Of a DNA stretch of 54,205 bases, positions 1 to 8,145 are shown piece after piece. The notes beneath the pieces were generated by a model, which worked only from the letters and a program-made list of their open reading frames with translations, was not told the origin of the DNA and made no database searches. The position numbers were made by a program, and so were the translations under genes. Source of the stretch: Kiloniella sp. (lineage in GTDB: Bacteria; Pseudomonadota; Alphaproteobacteria; UBA7985); NCBI GenBank assembly GCA_002690455.1, contig NZET01000014.1, positions 1,293 to 55,497 on the forward strand, given 5' to 3'. Positions within the stretch are counted from its first letter, which is position 1. Each line of letters starts with the position of its first letter.

Positions 1-78
1 CGACAGCCTTTCTGTGTATAAGGCAGATCTACTGGCGCAGACTGCTGCCTTCACCGACGATTCAAGCTGGAAACGCTC
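1..78. other. Window edge, no assignable gene
   Basis: No start or recognisable domain is visible in these bases. One plus-strand frame stops at 19-21 and another runs open from the edge into the next gene. The tail of an upstream gene may lie here, but the frame cannot be chosen from so little sequence. Confidence 0.3.
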
Positions 79-639
79 ATGGCTCTTACATTGGAAACTG
101 ACCGATTGCTGCTGCGAGAGTGGCAGGAGGAGGACTTCATCCCCTACCACGCCATGAACAATGACCCCGAAGTCTGCGCCTTTTTCCCGAACTTGCAGAC
201 CGAGGAACAGTCTCGCAGTGTCATCGCGCGGTATCGAGAACAAGACCGCCGTGACGGCTTTTCCTTTCAGCCTCTGATCGAACGAGCGAGCGGTGCCTTT
301 ATCGGCGACATTGGCCTCGCGCGGGTGGAGTTTGATGCTGGATTCAAGGGCGCCGTGGAGATTGGCTGGATGATGCAGCGCCACCACTGGGGCAAGGGCT
401 ACGCGACTGAAATGGCAAGGGCGTTGCTCGACTACGCTTTCCACGCCCTGCGTTTGCCCGAGGTTCTCGCGTTCACTGTCCCCGCCAATACCCGATCACG
501 GCTTGTAATGGAGCGGCTTGGGATGAAGCAGGACACAGCCGCTGGCTTCGATCACCCGCATATTGCGGCGGGCCACCCCCTGCGCCCGCACGTCCTCTAC
601 CGCACCACAGCCCCCGCAAGTCGAAACACAAACGCCTGA
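79..639 (+). CDS. GNAT acetyltransferase, RimJ/RimL type
   Basis: A 186-residue single-domain GNAT protein that should transfer acetyl from acetyl-CoA to an amine. The N-terminus (LETDRLLLREWQEEDF) is the standard opening of the RimJ/RimL-like Acetyltransf_3 group. The acetyl-CoA pyrophosphate loop appears as HHWGKGYATEMARALLDYA at about residues 101-119, and the conserved C-terminal stretch NTRSRLVMERLGM follows at about 141-153. The ATG is preceded by a weak GGAAA. The gene converges on the glutathione transferase gene, with only seven bases between their stop codons. The substrate cannot be read from the sequence: ribosomal protein N-termini, an antibiotic or a small metabolite are all possible. 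Confidence 0.85.
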   Translation: MALTLETDRLLLREWQEEDFIPYHAMNNDPEVCAFFPNLQTEEQSRSVIARYREQDRRDGFSFQPLIERASGAFIGDIGLARVEFDAGFKGAVEIGWMMQRHHWGKGYATEMARALLDYAFHALRLPEVLAFTVPANTRSRLVMERLGMKQDTAAGFDHPHIAAGHPLRPHVLYRTTAPASRNTNA

Positions 640-652
640 GTGGGCCTCAGGC
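634..652. terminator. Bidirectional hairpin over two convergent stop codons
   Basis: A perfect 7-bp stem (GCCTGAG / CTCAGGC) with a 5-base loop contains the stop codons of both converging genes. On the minus side it is followed by a T-rich run; the T-tract on the plus side is poor. It probably serves as a shared terminator. Confidence 0.5.
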
Positions 653-1333
653 TGGCTTGTTGCCGAAAAGCTGTTCCTGCGCCTCTTTAATCTTTGAATA
701 GTCTTTCCGCCGGTCCAAAAAGACTTCGATGCCGCGCTGAACGCCGGGGCGCTGCCCGATTTCGGCCAACCATCGTTTCACGTGCGGAAAGTTATTGATG
801 TCTTGCTTCTGCCCTTCCCACAGACTCATCCACCCGTAGCAAGCGATATCGGCGATGGAATAAGAATTGCCGGCAAGGTAGGCATTTTCGGCCAGCTGCC
901 GGTCAGCAACACCGTAGAGACGACTTGTCTCCTTTATATAGCGTTCCTGCGCGTAGGGGATTTGCTCGGGCGCGTATTTAACGAAATGGTGGTTCTGCCC
1001 CAGCATTGGGCCGACCCCGCCCATTTGCCACATAAGCCATTGGTTAATGATCGTCCGCTCACGCTGGCTTTCTCCATAAAACTGACCGCTCTTTTCCGCG
1101 AGGTAGATCAGGATGGCGCCACTTTCAAACATAGCCAGCGGCTTTCCGTCTGGTCCGTCCTGATCAACAATCGCAGGAATGCGATTGTTCGGCGAAATTG
1201 CCAGAAACTCGGGCCGGTGTTGCTCACCCTTGCCGATGTCAACCGGATGGGCCGTGTACTCCAACCCGGTTTCCTCGAGCATAATCTGGGGCTTCCACCC
1301 GTTGGGGGTGGGTGCGGTGTAAAGGTCGATCAT
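647..1333 (-). CDS. yfcG: Glutathione S-transferase, YfcG/YghU type
   Basis: A 228-residue cytosolic GST-fold protein. The thioredoxin-like domain opens with TAPTPNGWKPQIMLEE and contains SPNNRIPAIVD and the glutathione-binding FESGAILIYLAEK. These are hallmarks of the YfcG/YghU group, whose studied members are glutathione-dependent disulfide reductases or peroxidases rather than classic conjugating enzymes. The all-helical C-terminal domain carries the usual IADIACYGW signature. The ATG at 1331-1333 was preferred over upstream in-frame codons because GGAGAG lies 9-14 bases before it and homology to the family begins there. It is last in the minus-strand gat-ridA-gckA line, 98 bp after glycerate kinase, so it may have its own promoter. 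Confidence 0.9.
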   Translation of the reverse strand: MIDLYTAPTPNGWKPQIMLEETGLEYTAHPVDIGKGEQHRPEFLAISPNNRIPAIVDQDGPDGKPLAMFESGAILIYLAEKSGQFYGESQRERTIINQWLMWQMGGVGPMLGQNHHFVKYAPEQIPYAQERYIKETSRLYGVADRQLAENAYLAGNSYSIADIACYGWMSLWEGQKQDINNFPHVKRWLAEIGQRPGVQRGIEVFLDRRKDYSKIKEAQEQLFGNKPA

Positions 1334-1431
1334 TTGGCTGCTTCTCTCCGTCGGTGTCTGTCGCGTAAGTGATAACCTATGCCACTCAGTGCAAGAGCAA
1401 CCAGGACGTGCCAAGCACATTTTTTCTTCGC

Positions 1432-2670
1432 TTACACCAGTGCAAGCGCCCGGAAATCGTTGACGTTGGTCCCCGTCGGACCGGTGATAAGCGCATCGCC
1501 AAGCGCCTCGAACAAGCTGTGAGCGTCGTTCGCCGCCAGCATGGCGTCGGGGTCCAGCCCGGCTTCGCGCGCCCGCGCCCAGCTGGTACTGTCGCAAAAA
1601 GCCCCTGCGTTGGGCGCGTTGCCATCCTGCCCGTCCGTGTCCGCACCGAGGAAAGTCCAGCCCGGCACCCCATCGAGTGCCTGCGCAAGCCGGGCTGCGA
1701 ACTGCACGTTGCGTCCGCCGCGGCCAGTACCGTTGACGCGAACATCGACTTCTCCGCCCATGAGCCAGACCTGCGGGCGTCCGGCAGGCCGACGCCGAAC
1801 CCTCTCCGCCAGCATGAGCGCGTTATCATCCGCCAGCCCGACCTGCGCATCCGCCGTTATGGTGGCGTCATGACCCAGGGCGCAGAGGTGCTGCTCGGCC
1901 GCCTTCAGCGACAGTGGGCCTGAAGCAATGATCCTATAGTCAGCCTCGAAATCCCGCTGTTGTTCCTGTGTCTGGGCTTGTTCCTGCAGCCAGGCTTCTA
2001 GTGCAGGATTCAGGGCCCCGTAATGACGCAGCAGGTTGAGCGCGTCCATTGCCCCGGTCGGACTAGGAACTGTTGGCCCCGAGCCAATCGAGACCGGGTC
2101 GTCGCCAACCACATCGGAAATGGCAAGGGTTGTCATCTGCCCGCGGCAAATCTGCGCGAGGCTACCACCGAGCAGGGGCGACAGTGCTCGCCTTACCGTG
2201 TTCAACGCATGAATATCAGCCCCGCCGTTGAGCAAGGCCCGCGTCCCCGCCTGCAGAACATCGGGCGTCGGACCGCCCTCAACGGCAAGCAGCAGGCTCG
2301 ATGCCCCTCCGGAAAGGAGAAACAGAACCGGCGCATTAGCCGGGACTGCAGCGACCGCAGTTCGCAAGCGCGTAGCCGAGGCAGCGCCTGGTGCATCCGG
2401 ATAAGGATGGGACGCAGTAGCCAGCGACAGAGCCCGCAGGCTTGAATCAACTTCAGCACCATGTGGTGCCACGACCAGACCGTTGAGACTTTCTGTGCCC
2501 CAGTCTGCCTCAACCGCTTCGGCCATGGGAACGGCCGCCTTACCAACGGCGAAGACAAAAGCCTCACCTTTGGGGCGCGGGGGCAACTGCTGCGAAAGGA
2601 TTCGGCTGGGATGGGCCGCCGCAACAGCGGCGTCAAAGGCGGCCCGGAGGTCTTCCCGGATCGCGGTCAT
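1432..2670 (-). CDS. gckA: Glycerate 2-kinase, GckA/TtuD (MOFRL) family
   Basis: A 412-residue kinase of the GckA/TtuD family, which phosphorylates D-glycerate to 2-phosphoglycerate with ATP and so feeds serine, glyoxylate or tartronate carbon into glycolysis. It has the N-terminal domain with FAVGKAAVPMA (K44 fits the family's essential lysine), the LSGGASSLL glycine loop and the C-terminal MOFRL domain with NGTGRGGRNVQF, DTDGQDG and TGPTGTNVND. A family position usually reading KGG after LNTVRRALS reads LGG here. Its ATG overlaps the ridA stop by one base (TGATG), so the two are translationally coupled. The RidA partner fits a serine or amino-acid degradation theme, which is an inference. 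Confidence 0.9.
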   Translation of the reverse strand: MTAIREDLRAAFDAAVAAAHPSRILSQQLPPRPKGEAFVFAVGKAAVPMAEAVEADWGTESLNGLVVAPHGAEVDSSLRALSLATASHPYPDAPGAASATRLRTAVAAVPANAPVLFLLSGGASSLLLAVEGGPTPDVLQAGTRALLNGGADIHALNTVRRALSPLLGGSLAQICRGQMTTLAISDVVGDDPVSIGSGPTVPSPTGAMDALNLLRHYGALNPALEAWLQEQAQTQEQQRDFEADYRIIASGPLSLKAAEQHLCALGHDATITADAQVGLADDNALMLAERVRRRPAGRPQVWLMGGEVDVRVNGTGRGGRNVQFAARLAQALDGVPGWTFLGADTDGQDGNAPNAGAFCDSTSWARAREAGLDPDAMLAANDAHSLFEALGDALITGPTGTNVNDFRALALV

Positions 2671-3053
2671 CAGGCCAGCTGGGCCGTGACTTCGATTTCG
2701 ACCTTCATATCGTCGTTCAGCAACTTACAGACGATCATGGTAGCCGCAGGCCGAATCTCGGAAAAATATGAACCGACCAGCCTGAATACAGCATCGCCAT
2801 CGGCCTGATCGGTAACGTAGTAACGCGCGCGCACGACGTCCTCGAGGCTAGCCCCCGCATCGGTCAGCGCCTTGCTGATGGTTTCGATGCAGTTGCGCGC
2901 CTGCTCGGTCACATCCTCGGGCATGGTCATGGTCGCGTAGTCGTAGCCCGTGGTCCCGGCAACGTGGACGAAATCGCCCATTCGGACGGCGCGGGAATAG
3001 CCAGCGACGGCCTCGAACGGTGAGCCGGTGGAAATGTTGAGGCGTTCGGTCAT
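2670..3053 (-). CDS. RidA/YjgF family enamine deaminase
   Basis: A 127-residue single-domain protein of the Rid superfamily, whose members hydrolyse reactive enamines or imines such as 2-aminoacrylate, released by PLP enzymes, to ketoacids and ammonia. The active-site arginine is in EIRPAATMIV (R101), and the C-terminal VEIEVTAQ closes the trimer-type fold. It lies 19 bp after gatB and one base overlaps the glycerate kinase start. It is closer in look to generic Rid family members than to canonical E. coli RidA, so the precise subfamily is left open and no gene symbol is given. Confidence 0.88.
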   Translation of the reverse strand: MTERLNISTGSPFEAVAGYSRAVRMGDFVHVAGTTGYDYATMTMPEDVTEQARNCIETISKALTDAGASLEDVVRARYYVTDQADGDAVFRLVGSYFSEIRPAATMIVCKLLNDDMKVEIEVTAQLA

Positions 3054-3072
3054 GGTGATCGGTCCCTGCGCG

Positions 3073-4524
3073 CTAGCCGAGTTTCTGGTTGATCAGCTTG
3101 TTGACAACAGCTGGATTGGCTTGCCCGCCGGTCGCTTTCATGACCTGCCCCACAAACCAGCCCTTGAGCTTTGGGTTTTCCTTGGCCTTTTCGACCTGAG
3201 CGGGGTTTGCAGCGATAATCTCATCAAGGGCGGACTCGATCGCCCCCTCGTCAGAAATCTGCTTCAGCCCCTGCTCATCAATGATAGTCGCGGCCGTCTT
3301 GCCGGTTGCGAACATGCTGGCGAAAACATCCTTCGCTGTCCGGCCGGAAATTGTACCGTCCGAAATTGCTTCGATCAGCCCACCGAGGCTTTCGGCCGAA
3401 ACTGGCGAGTCCGCGAGATCGGTGCCTGCTTTGTTCAAGGCGCCAAACAGCTCTCCCATCACCCAGTTTGCAGCGAGCTTGGCGTCACGTCCGCTGGCCA
3501 CAGCCTCAAAAAAGTCGCCTGTTTCTTTCTCTGCTACAAGAACCCCGGCGTCGTACGACGACAGGCCATAATCAGCCTCGAACCGGGCCTTTTTCTCATC
3601 TGGCAACTCAGGCAGATCTGCCGCCAGCGCGTCCACAAAGCCCTGATCCAACTGCAGGGGGAGAAGATCGGGATCGGGGAAGTAGCGATAATCATGCGCC
3701 TCTTCTTTGGAGCGCATCGACCGGGTCTCGCCCTTGCCAGGATCATAGAGTCGGGTCTCTTGCACAACCACGCCGCCGCCTTCAAGCAACTCGACCTGTC
3801 GACGGGCTTCGAATTCGATTGCCTGACGGATGAAGCGCACGGAGTTGACGTTTTTAGTTTCGGTACGCGTGCCGAGCTCGGTTGAACCGACCGGGCGCAC
3901 GGATACGTTGACATCGGCGCGCATGGAACCCTGTTCCATATTACCGTCGCACGTCCCCAGATAGCGAAGGATCGAGCGCAGCTTGGTCATATAGGCAGAA
4001 GCCTCATCTCCACCGCGCAGGTCAGGCATAGAGACAATCTCCATCAAGGCCACGCCGGTCCGGTTTAGGTCGATAAACGAGCGATGGGGATCCTGATCAT
4101 GGATCGACTTACCCGCATCCTGCTCCAGGTGGATACGCTCGATGCCGATGGTGCGACTTTCACCGTCTTCAAGGTCAATGGTCAGCTGCCCTTCACCCAC
4201 GATGGGGTGGTAGAGCTGTGAAATCTGATAGCCCTGCGGCAAGTCGGCGTAGAAGTAATTCTTCCGATCAAAGACGCTGTAGAGGTTGATGTCAGCCTTA
4301 ATGCCAAGTCCTGAGCGCACCGCCTGTCGGACGCATTCCTGGTTCAGGACCGGAAGCATGCCGGGCAGCGCCGCGTCGACCAAAGCAACATTGTGGTTGG
4401 GCGCTTTTCCGAACGTGGTCGATGCCCCGGAAAATAGCTTGGACTCAGAGAGCACCTGCGCATGGACTTCCATGCCGATGACAATTTCCCATTCGCCGGT
4501 CTGGCCCTTGATGGTCTGTGCCAT
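3073..4524 (-). CDS. gatB: Asp-tRNA(Asn)/Glu-tRNA(Gln) amidotransferase subunit B
   Basis: A 483-residue GatB. In the GatCAB complex it binds the mischarged tRNA and phosphorylates the Glu or Asp side chain so that ammonia from GatA can amidate it. The N-terminal catalytic cradle has the signature IGMEVHAQ, followed by [13 protein letters not shown] and [11 protein letters not shown]. Later blocks include [28 protein letters not shown] and a C-terminal YqeY-like tail domain (about 335-480) ending [13 protein letters not shown]. The length is normal. It is third in gatC-gatA-gatB, 13 bp after gatA. A full complex means the organism makes Gln-tRNA and/or Asn-tRNA indirectly. Confidence 0.98.
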   Translation of the reverse strand: MAQTIKGQTGEWEIVIGMEVHAQVLSESKLFSGASTTFGKAPNHNVALVDAALPGMLPVLNQECVRQAVRSGLGIKADINLYSVFDRKNYFYADLPQGYQISQLYHPIVGEGQLTIDLEDGESRTIGIERIHLEQDAGKSIHDQDPHRSFIDLNRTGVALMEIVSMPDLRGGDEASAYMTKLRSILRYLGTCDGNMEQGSMRADVNVSVRPVGSTELGTRTETKNVNSVRFIRQAIEFEARRQVELLEGGGVVVQETRLYDPGKGETRSMRSKEEAHDYRYFPDPDLLPLQLDQGFVDALAADLPELPDEKKARFEADYGLSSYDAGVLVAEKETGDFFEAVASGRDAKLAANWVMGELFGALNKAGTDLADSPVSAESLGGLIEAISDGTISGRTAKDVFASMFATGKTAATIIDEQGLKQISDEGAIESALDEIIAANPAQVEKAKENPKLKGWFVGQVMKATGGQANPAVVNKLINQKLG

Positions 4525-4537
4525 GTCTTCAGTCTCC

Positions 4538-6031
4538 CTAGGCCATCAGCTGCGGGGTGGTGATGAAGCCAGCCGCATCTTCTAAGGCCTGCGCCACGCG
4601 CAGCAGGCCGACTTCATCGAAGGGTCGGCCGAGTAACTGCACACCAAGCGGCAGGCCGTCCGACGATAACCCCGCAGGCACCGAAATCCCGGGAATCCCC
4701 GCCATCGAAGCCGGCACGGTAAAGACATCGTTCATATACATTTCGACCCCATTAGGCTCTTCAGTGATCCCAAAGGCGGCGCTGGGGGTTGTGGGAGTCA
4801 GGATCGCATCGACCTGCTCGAAAGCGTGAGTGAAGTCGCGGGCGATGAGCGAGCGCACCCGGCGAGCTTTGTTGTAGTAGGCGTCATAGTAACCAGCCGA
4901 GAGCACGTACGCCCCGATCATGATCCGCCGCTGGACCTCCGGGCCGAAGCCTTCGCCACGGGTCGTCGCGTACATCTCTTCGAGGCTCGCGAATTCTGGC
5001 AGGCCATCGGGCGCATCGGCGCGAAAGCCGTAGCGCACGCCGTCATAGCGAGCGAGGTTCGATGAAGCTTCTGCCGGGGCGACGATGTAATATGCCGGCA
5101 GGGCTGAATGGGTATGCGGCAGGGAAATCTCGACGACTTCAGCGCCTTGATTTCGGAGCCATTGGGCTGACTGCTGCCAGAGCTGTTCGATCTCGGCCGG
5201 CATGCCATCCACACGATATTCCCGCGGCAGGCCAATTTTCAGCCCCTTCACCCCTGCGCCAAGCTCTGCTGTGTAGTCCGGTACCGGGGTATCGACCGAT
5301 GTTGTGTCCTTGGGATCAAATCCAGCCATTGACCCCAGAAGAATGGCACAGTCCTCAACCGAACGCGCCATTGGCCCCGCCTGGTCCAATGACGAAGCAA
5401 AGGCCACAATTCCCCAGCGCGAACAGCGGCCATAGGTCGGCTTCAGCCCGGTGATGCCGCAGAAGGCAGCAGGCTGTCGGATTGACCCGCCTGTGTCCGT
5501 TCCAGTCGCACCCAGGCAAAGCCGCGCCGCAACGGCCGAAGCCGATCCGCCCGATGATCCTCCGGGCACCAGCTCCATGTCTGGCTTAGAGGTTGACTGC
5601 CAGGGATTGACGACATTGCCGTAGAACGAGGTCGTGTTCGACGAACCCATTGCAAACTCATCGAGGTTGAGCTTGCCCATGAACACCGCACCGTCACGCA
5701 GAAGGTTGGTGGTCACACTACTCTCGTAGGTTGGAATAAAACCCTGCAGGATCTTTGAAGCTGCCGTTGTCTGAACCCCTTCGGTGCAAAACAAGTCCTT
5801 GATGCCCAAAGGGATGCCCAGTAGCGGGGCGTCATCACCGGACTTGCGCCTTGCATCGGCCTGATCAGCGGCCTCCAGCGCGCGCTCCGGCGTCGGGGTG
5901 ATGAAGGCGCCAAGGTCACCACGCGCAGCCATGGCATCCGCGCAGGATTGCGTAAGCTCGCGGGCGGAAAAATCACCCTTTGCGAGACCGTCACGCGCCG
6001 CAGCAATCGAAAGGCGGTTGAGTTCTGTCAT
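4538..6031 (-). CDS. gatA: Asp-tRNA(Asn)/Glu-tRNA(Gln) amidotransferase subunit A
   Basis: A 497-residue amidase-signature enzyme that hydrolyses glutamine and channels ammonia to GatB. The Ser-cisSer-Lys triad is visible: K78 in [11 protein letters not shown]159 in [11 protein letters not shown] and S183 in [13 protein letters not shown], with the 24-residue serine spacing of characterised GatA. The start used is the ATG at 6029-6031, where family homology begins ([10 protein letters not shown]) and a GAGGG lies upstream. Longer in-frame starts would run into gatC. It is separated from gatC by 10 bp. Confidence 0.98.
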   Translation of the reverse strand: MTELNRLSIAAARDGLAKGDFSARELTQSCADAMAARGDLGAFITPTPERALEAADQADARRKSGDDAPLLGIPLGIKDLFCTEGVQTTAASKILQGFIPTYESSVTTNLLRDGAVFMGKLNLDEFAMGSSNTTSFYGNVVNPWQSTSKPDMELVPGGSSGGSASAVAARLCLGATGTDTGGSIRQPAAFCGITGLKPTYGRCSRWGIVAFASSLDQAGPMARSVEDCAILLGSMAGFDPKDTTSVDTPVPDYTAELGAGVKGLKIGLPREYRVDGMPAEIEQLWQQSAQWLRNQGAEVVEISLPHTHSALPAYYIVAPAEASSNLARYDGVRYGFRADAPDGLPEFASLEEMYATTRGEGFGPEVQRRIMIGAYVLSAGYYDAYYNKARRVRSLIARDFTHAFEQVDAILTPTTPSAAFGITEEPNGVEMYMNDVFTVPASMAGIPGISVPAGLSSDGLPLGVQLLGRPFDEVGLLRVAQALEDAAGFITTPQLMA

Positions 6032-6041
6032 TGCTCGGCCC

Positions 6042-6329
6042 TCACTCAACGACCTTGGGCACGGCATAGAAATCCGTGACCCGGTCTGGTGCATTGGCGA
6101 GGACCCGTTCGGGCTCATCCCCAGCTGTCACGGCATCCGTGCGCATACGGGCGGTGGCGCCGACGACGGAGGTCAGCGGATCGACTTCGCTAGTGTCGAT
6201 CGCGTCAAGCTGTTCAACGAAGCCCAGAATGGCGGACAGTTCACCGGCAAGGCGGTCTTTGTCCTCGTCCGCAATGGTCAGCCGCGCCAGGCGTGCTGCC
6301 TGCTCGACAGTTTCTCGGGTGATGCTCAT
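6042..6329 (-). CDS. gatC: Asp-tRNA(Asn)/Glu-tRNA(Gln) amidotransferase subunit C
   Basis: A 95-residue GatC, the small belt protein that wraps GatA and GatB together. The family features are there: [12 protein letters not shown] at the start, [21 protein letters not shown] in the middle and a [17 protein letters not shown] end. It is the first gene of the minus-strand gatCAB unit. It is divergent from ruvX across a 60-bp gap that must hold both promoters. No strong Shine-Dalgarno precedes the ATG. Confidence 0.97.
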   Translation of the reverse strand: MSITRETVEQAARLARLTIADEDKDRLAGELSAILGFVEQLDAIDTSEVDPLTSVVGATARMRTDAVTAGDEPERVLANAPDRVTDFYAVPKVVE

Positions 6330-6389
6330 AAGTGGCTTTGTCTCGGGAAATGATGTCTATCTGTTTGAAATCTTGGTAGCAGCGTGACT

Positions 6390-6899
6390 ATGAGCGATCA
6401 ACAACCGCCCGCCCTAAACAAGGCCAGAAGCTTTCAGGAAGTTGATCTGGCTGCTATGCGCCAGACACTGAGCCCGGGAGATCGGGTAATCGGAATCGAC
6501 TTTGGCGACCGCAAAATAGGCTTGGCCATATCCGATGGACTGCGCACCGTCGCATCGCCAATCGAAACACTGGTCCGTGGCAAGAGATTCGCCGACGATG
6601 TTCCCCGATTGCGAGAGGTTTTCACAGAGCGCGACGTGAAGGCAATCGTACTGGGCTGGCCACTGCAGATGGACGGGACTCCCGGTCCTAGATGCCAGGC
6701 TACGATTGCCTTTGCCCGCAACCTGCGCACACTCGCAGGCATCGACCTGCCCACCCTGTTGTGGGACGAGCGCCTAACCTCCAGCATGGTGGAGAAGTTT
6801 CTCATTGGTGAAATGGATATGACGCGCGGAAAACGACGCAAGATCGTCGATCAGATGGCGGCGGTCGTTATCCTTCAGTCAGCACTGGACGCCCTGTGA
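6390..6899 (+). CDS. ruvX: RuvX/YqgF family Holliday-junction resolvase-like nuclease
   Basis: An RNase H-fold protein of about 169 residues. YqgF/RuvX proteins act on 16S rRNA 5' maturation and, in some species, on Holliday junctions. The catalytic strand reads VIGIDFGDRKIGLAISD, and later motifs KAIVLGWPLQMDGTPGPRC, LLWDERLTSSMVEKFL and KIVDQMAAVVILQ complete the fold. An N-terminal extension of about 30 residues precedes the domain. A GTG two codons earlier (6384) is also possible; neither start has a good ribosome-binding site. Pairing with the divergent gatCAB is a common alphaproteobacterial arrangement. Confidence 0.93.
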   Translation: MSDQQPPALNKARSFQEVDLAAMRQTLSPGDRVIGIDFGDRKIGLAISDGLRTVASPIETLVRGKRFADDVPRLREVFTERDVKAIVLGWPLQMDGTPGPRCQATIAFARNLRTLAGIDLPTLLWDERLTSSMVEKFLIGEMDMTRGKRRKIVDQMAAVVILQSALDAL

Positions 6900-6964
6900 C
6901 CGTTCGATTTCACCCGCTTTTTTATTTAAGTTGATATTTTACTATTTTGTTCTATTCAGGGTTC

Positions 6965-8088
6965 ATGACCCTGCTATCAACACGAACCGTCGAACCTGCC
7001 GAAAGAGGCGCCTGGCTGCGGCTGATCCGCACCCGCCGCGTCGGTCCGCACAGTTTTTGGTCGCTACTGGACCGATTTGAGACCGCGCAGGCGGCTTTAG
7101 ACGCCTTGCCAGATCTTTCGCGGCACGGCGGCGCCCGAAAACCACTCCAACCCTTCGCTGCGGAATTGGCAGAGCAGGAATATCTCGGTCTCCGTGGCAT
7201 TGGCGGACATTTGCTTGTTGCCGTTGATGCCGTCTTTCCACCATTGCTGCGCCAGATTGATGACCCGCCCCCGTACTATCAGTGCGCGGGAATCCAGCCA
7301 TACTGTCCGCTCCATCGGTCGCCATGGTGGGCGCGCGCAATGCTTCTACCAACGGACAACGCTTTGCCGCTGGACTGGCGCAAAACCTGAGCGCTCAGGG
7401 CCTCAGCCTCACCTCTGGCCTGGCGCGGGGGATCGACGCGGCCGTGCATAGAGCAACGGTTGCTCAAGGCATGACAGTCGCTGTGGTCGCTGGTGGGGTC
7501 GACATCATATACCCGCGCGAACACGGCGAGCTTTACGAAGAACTGGTCAACAATGCCGTTGTCATCGCTGAGATGCCGCTGTCGATGCAACCGACCGCAC
7601 GTCACTTCCCACACCGTAACCGCATCATCGCAGGCATCGCGGCGGCAACGGTTGTGGTCGAAGCGGCAGAACGTTCTGGCTCACTAATCACCGCCCGATA
7701 CGCAGCAGATTTCTCGCGCGAAGTCTGTGCTGTTCCCGGGAACCCGCTGGACCCTAGGGCTGCGGGCACGAATCAGCTGCTGCGAGATGGTGCTGCGCTG
7801 GTTTGCTCGGCGCAGGACGTGCTCGACTGCCTGCCAGCGCTGCAGACCCTGCACGAGCCCAAACCCCTCAAAACCAGCACGCAGCCACTAACAAAACTCT
7901 CCGACGATGACGTCCGTTTGGCCCGCGATTCTCTACTCAAATGTCTGGGACCGACGCCGTGTAGCATTGACGAACTCTTTCGCGAGTGCCAAGTACCGGC
8001 GCGATTGGGCGCGGCGGCTCTGGTAGAGCTGGAGCTGGGCGGCACCGTTGAAAGAACGGCGGGCAACCTGGTATGTCGCCTCATTTAA
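6965..8088 (+). pseudogene. dprA: dprA with a one-base frameshift
   Basis: DNA-processing protein A loads RecA on incoming single-stranded DNA during transformation. The first part (SAM-like N-terminal region and the beginning of the Rossmann domain, to about 7270) reads in one frame from the ATG at 6965. The rest reads in another frame, with AMVGARNAS, SGLARGIDAAVH, GGVDIIYPREH, FPHRNRIIAG, SGSLITA and AVPGNP, then the C-terminal winged helix to 8088. The switch is at a run of five C (7268-7272). One more C would give DDPPPVLSVRGNPA, the expected family sequence, and a protein of about 374 residues, the normal length. As written, the first frame ends at 7390. All motifs are otherwise intact, so this is a recent mutation or a sequencing error. 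An AT-rich tract precedes the ATG, and topA follows. Confidence 0.88.
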
Positions 8089-8145
8089 CCTAACGAATAC
8101 AGGGACTTGGCCCCTTTGGCTCGCCTTGTTATGACCGGAGAACAG

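Noticed and set aside
3028-3885. 285-codon plus-strand open frame
   Set aside because: Lies antisense to gatB, shows no known domain, and has composition expected of a shadow frame in GC-rich DNA.
6947-7390. The first dprA frame as an independent small protein
   Set aside because: Its C-terminal residues after DDPPP are out-of-frame translation; the continuing DprA sequence is in the next frame.
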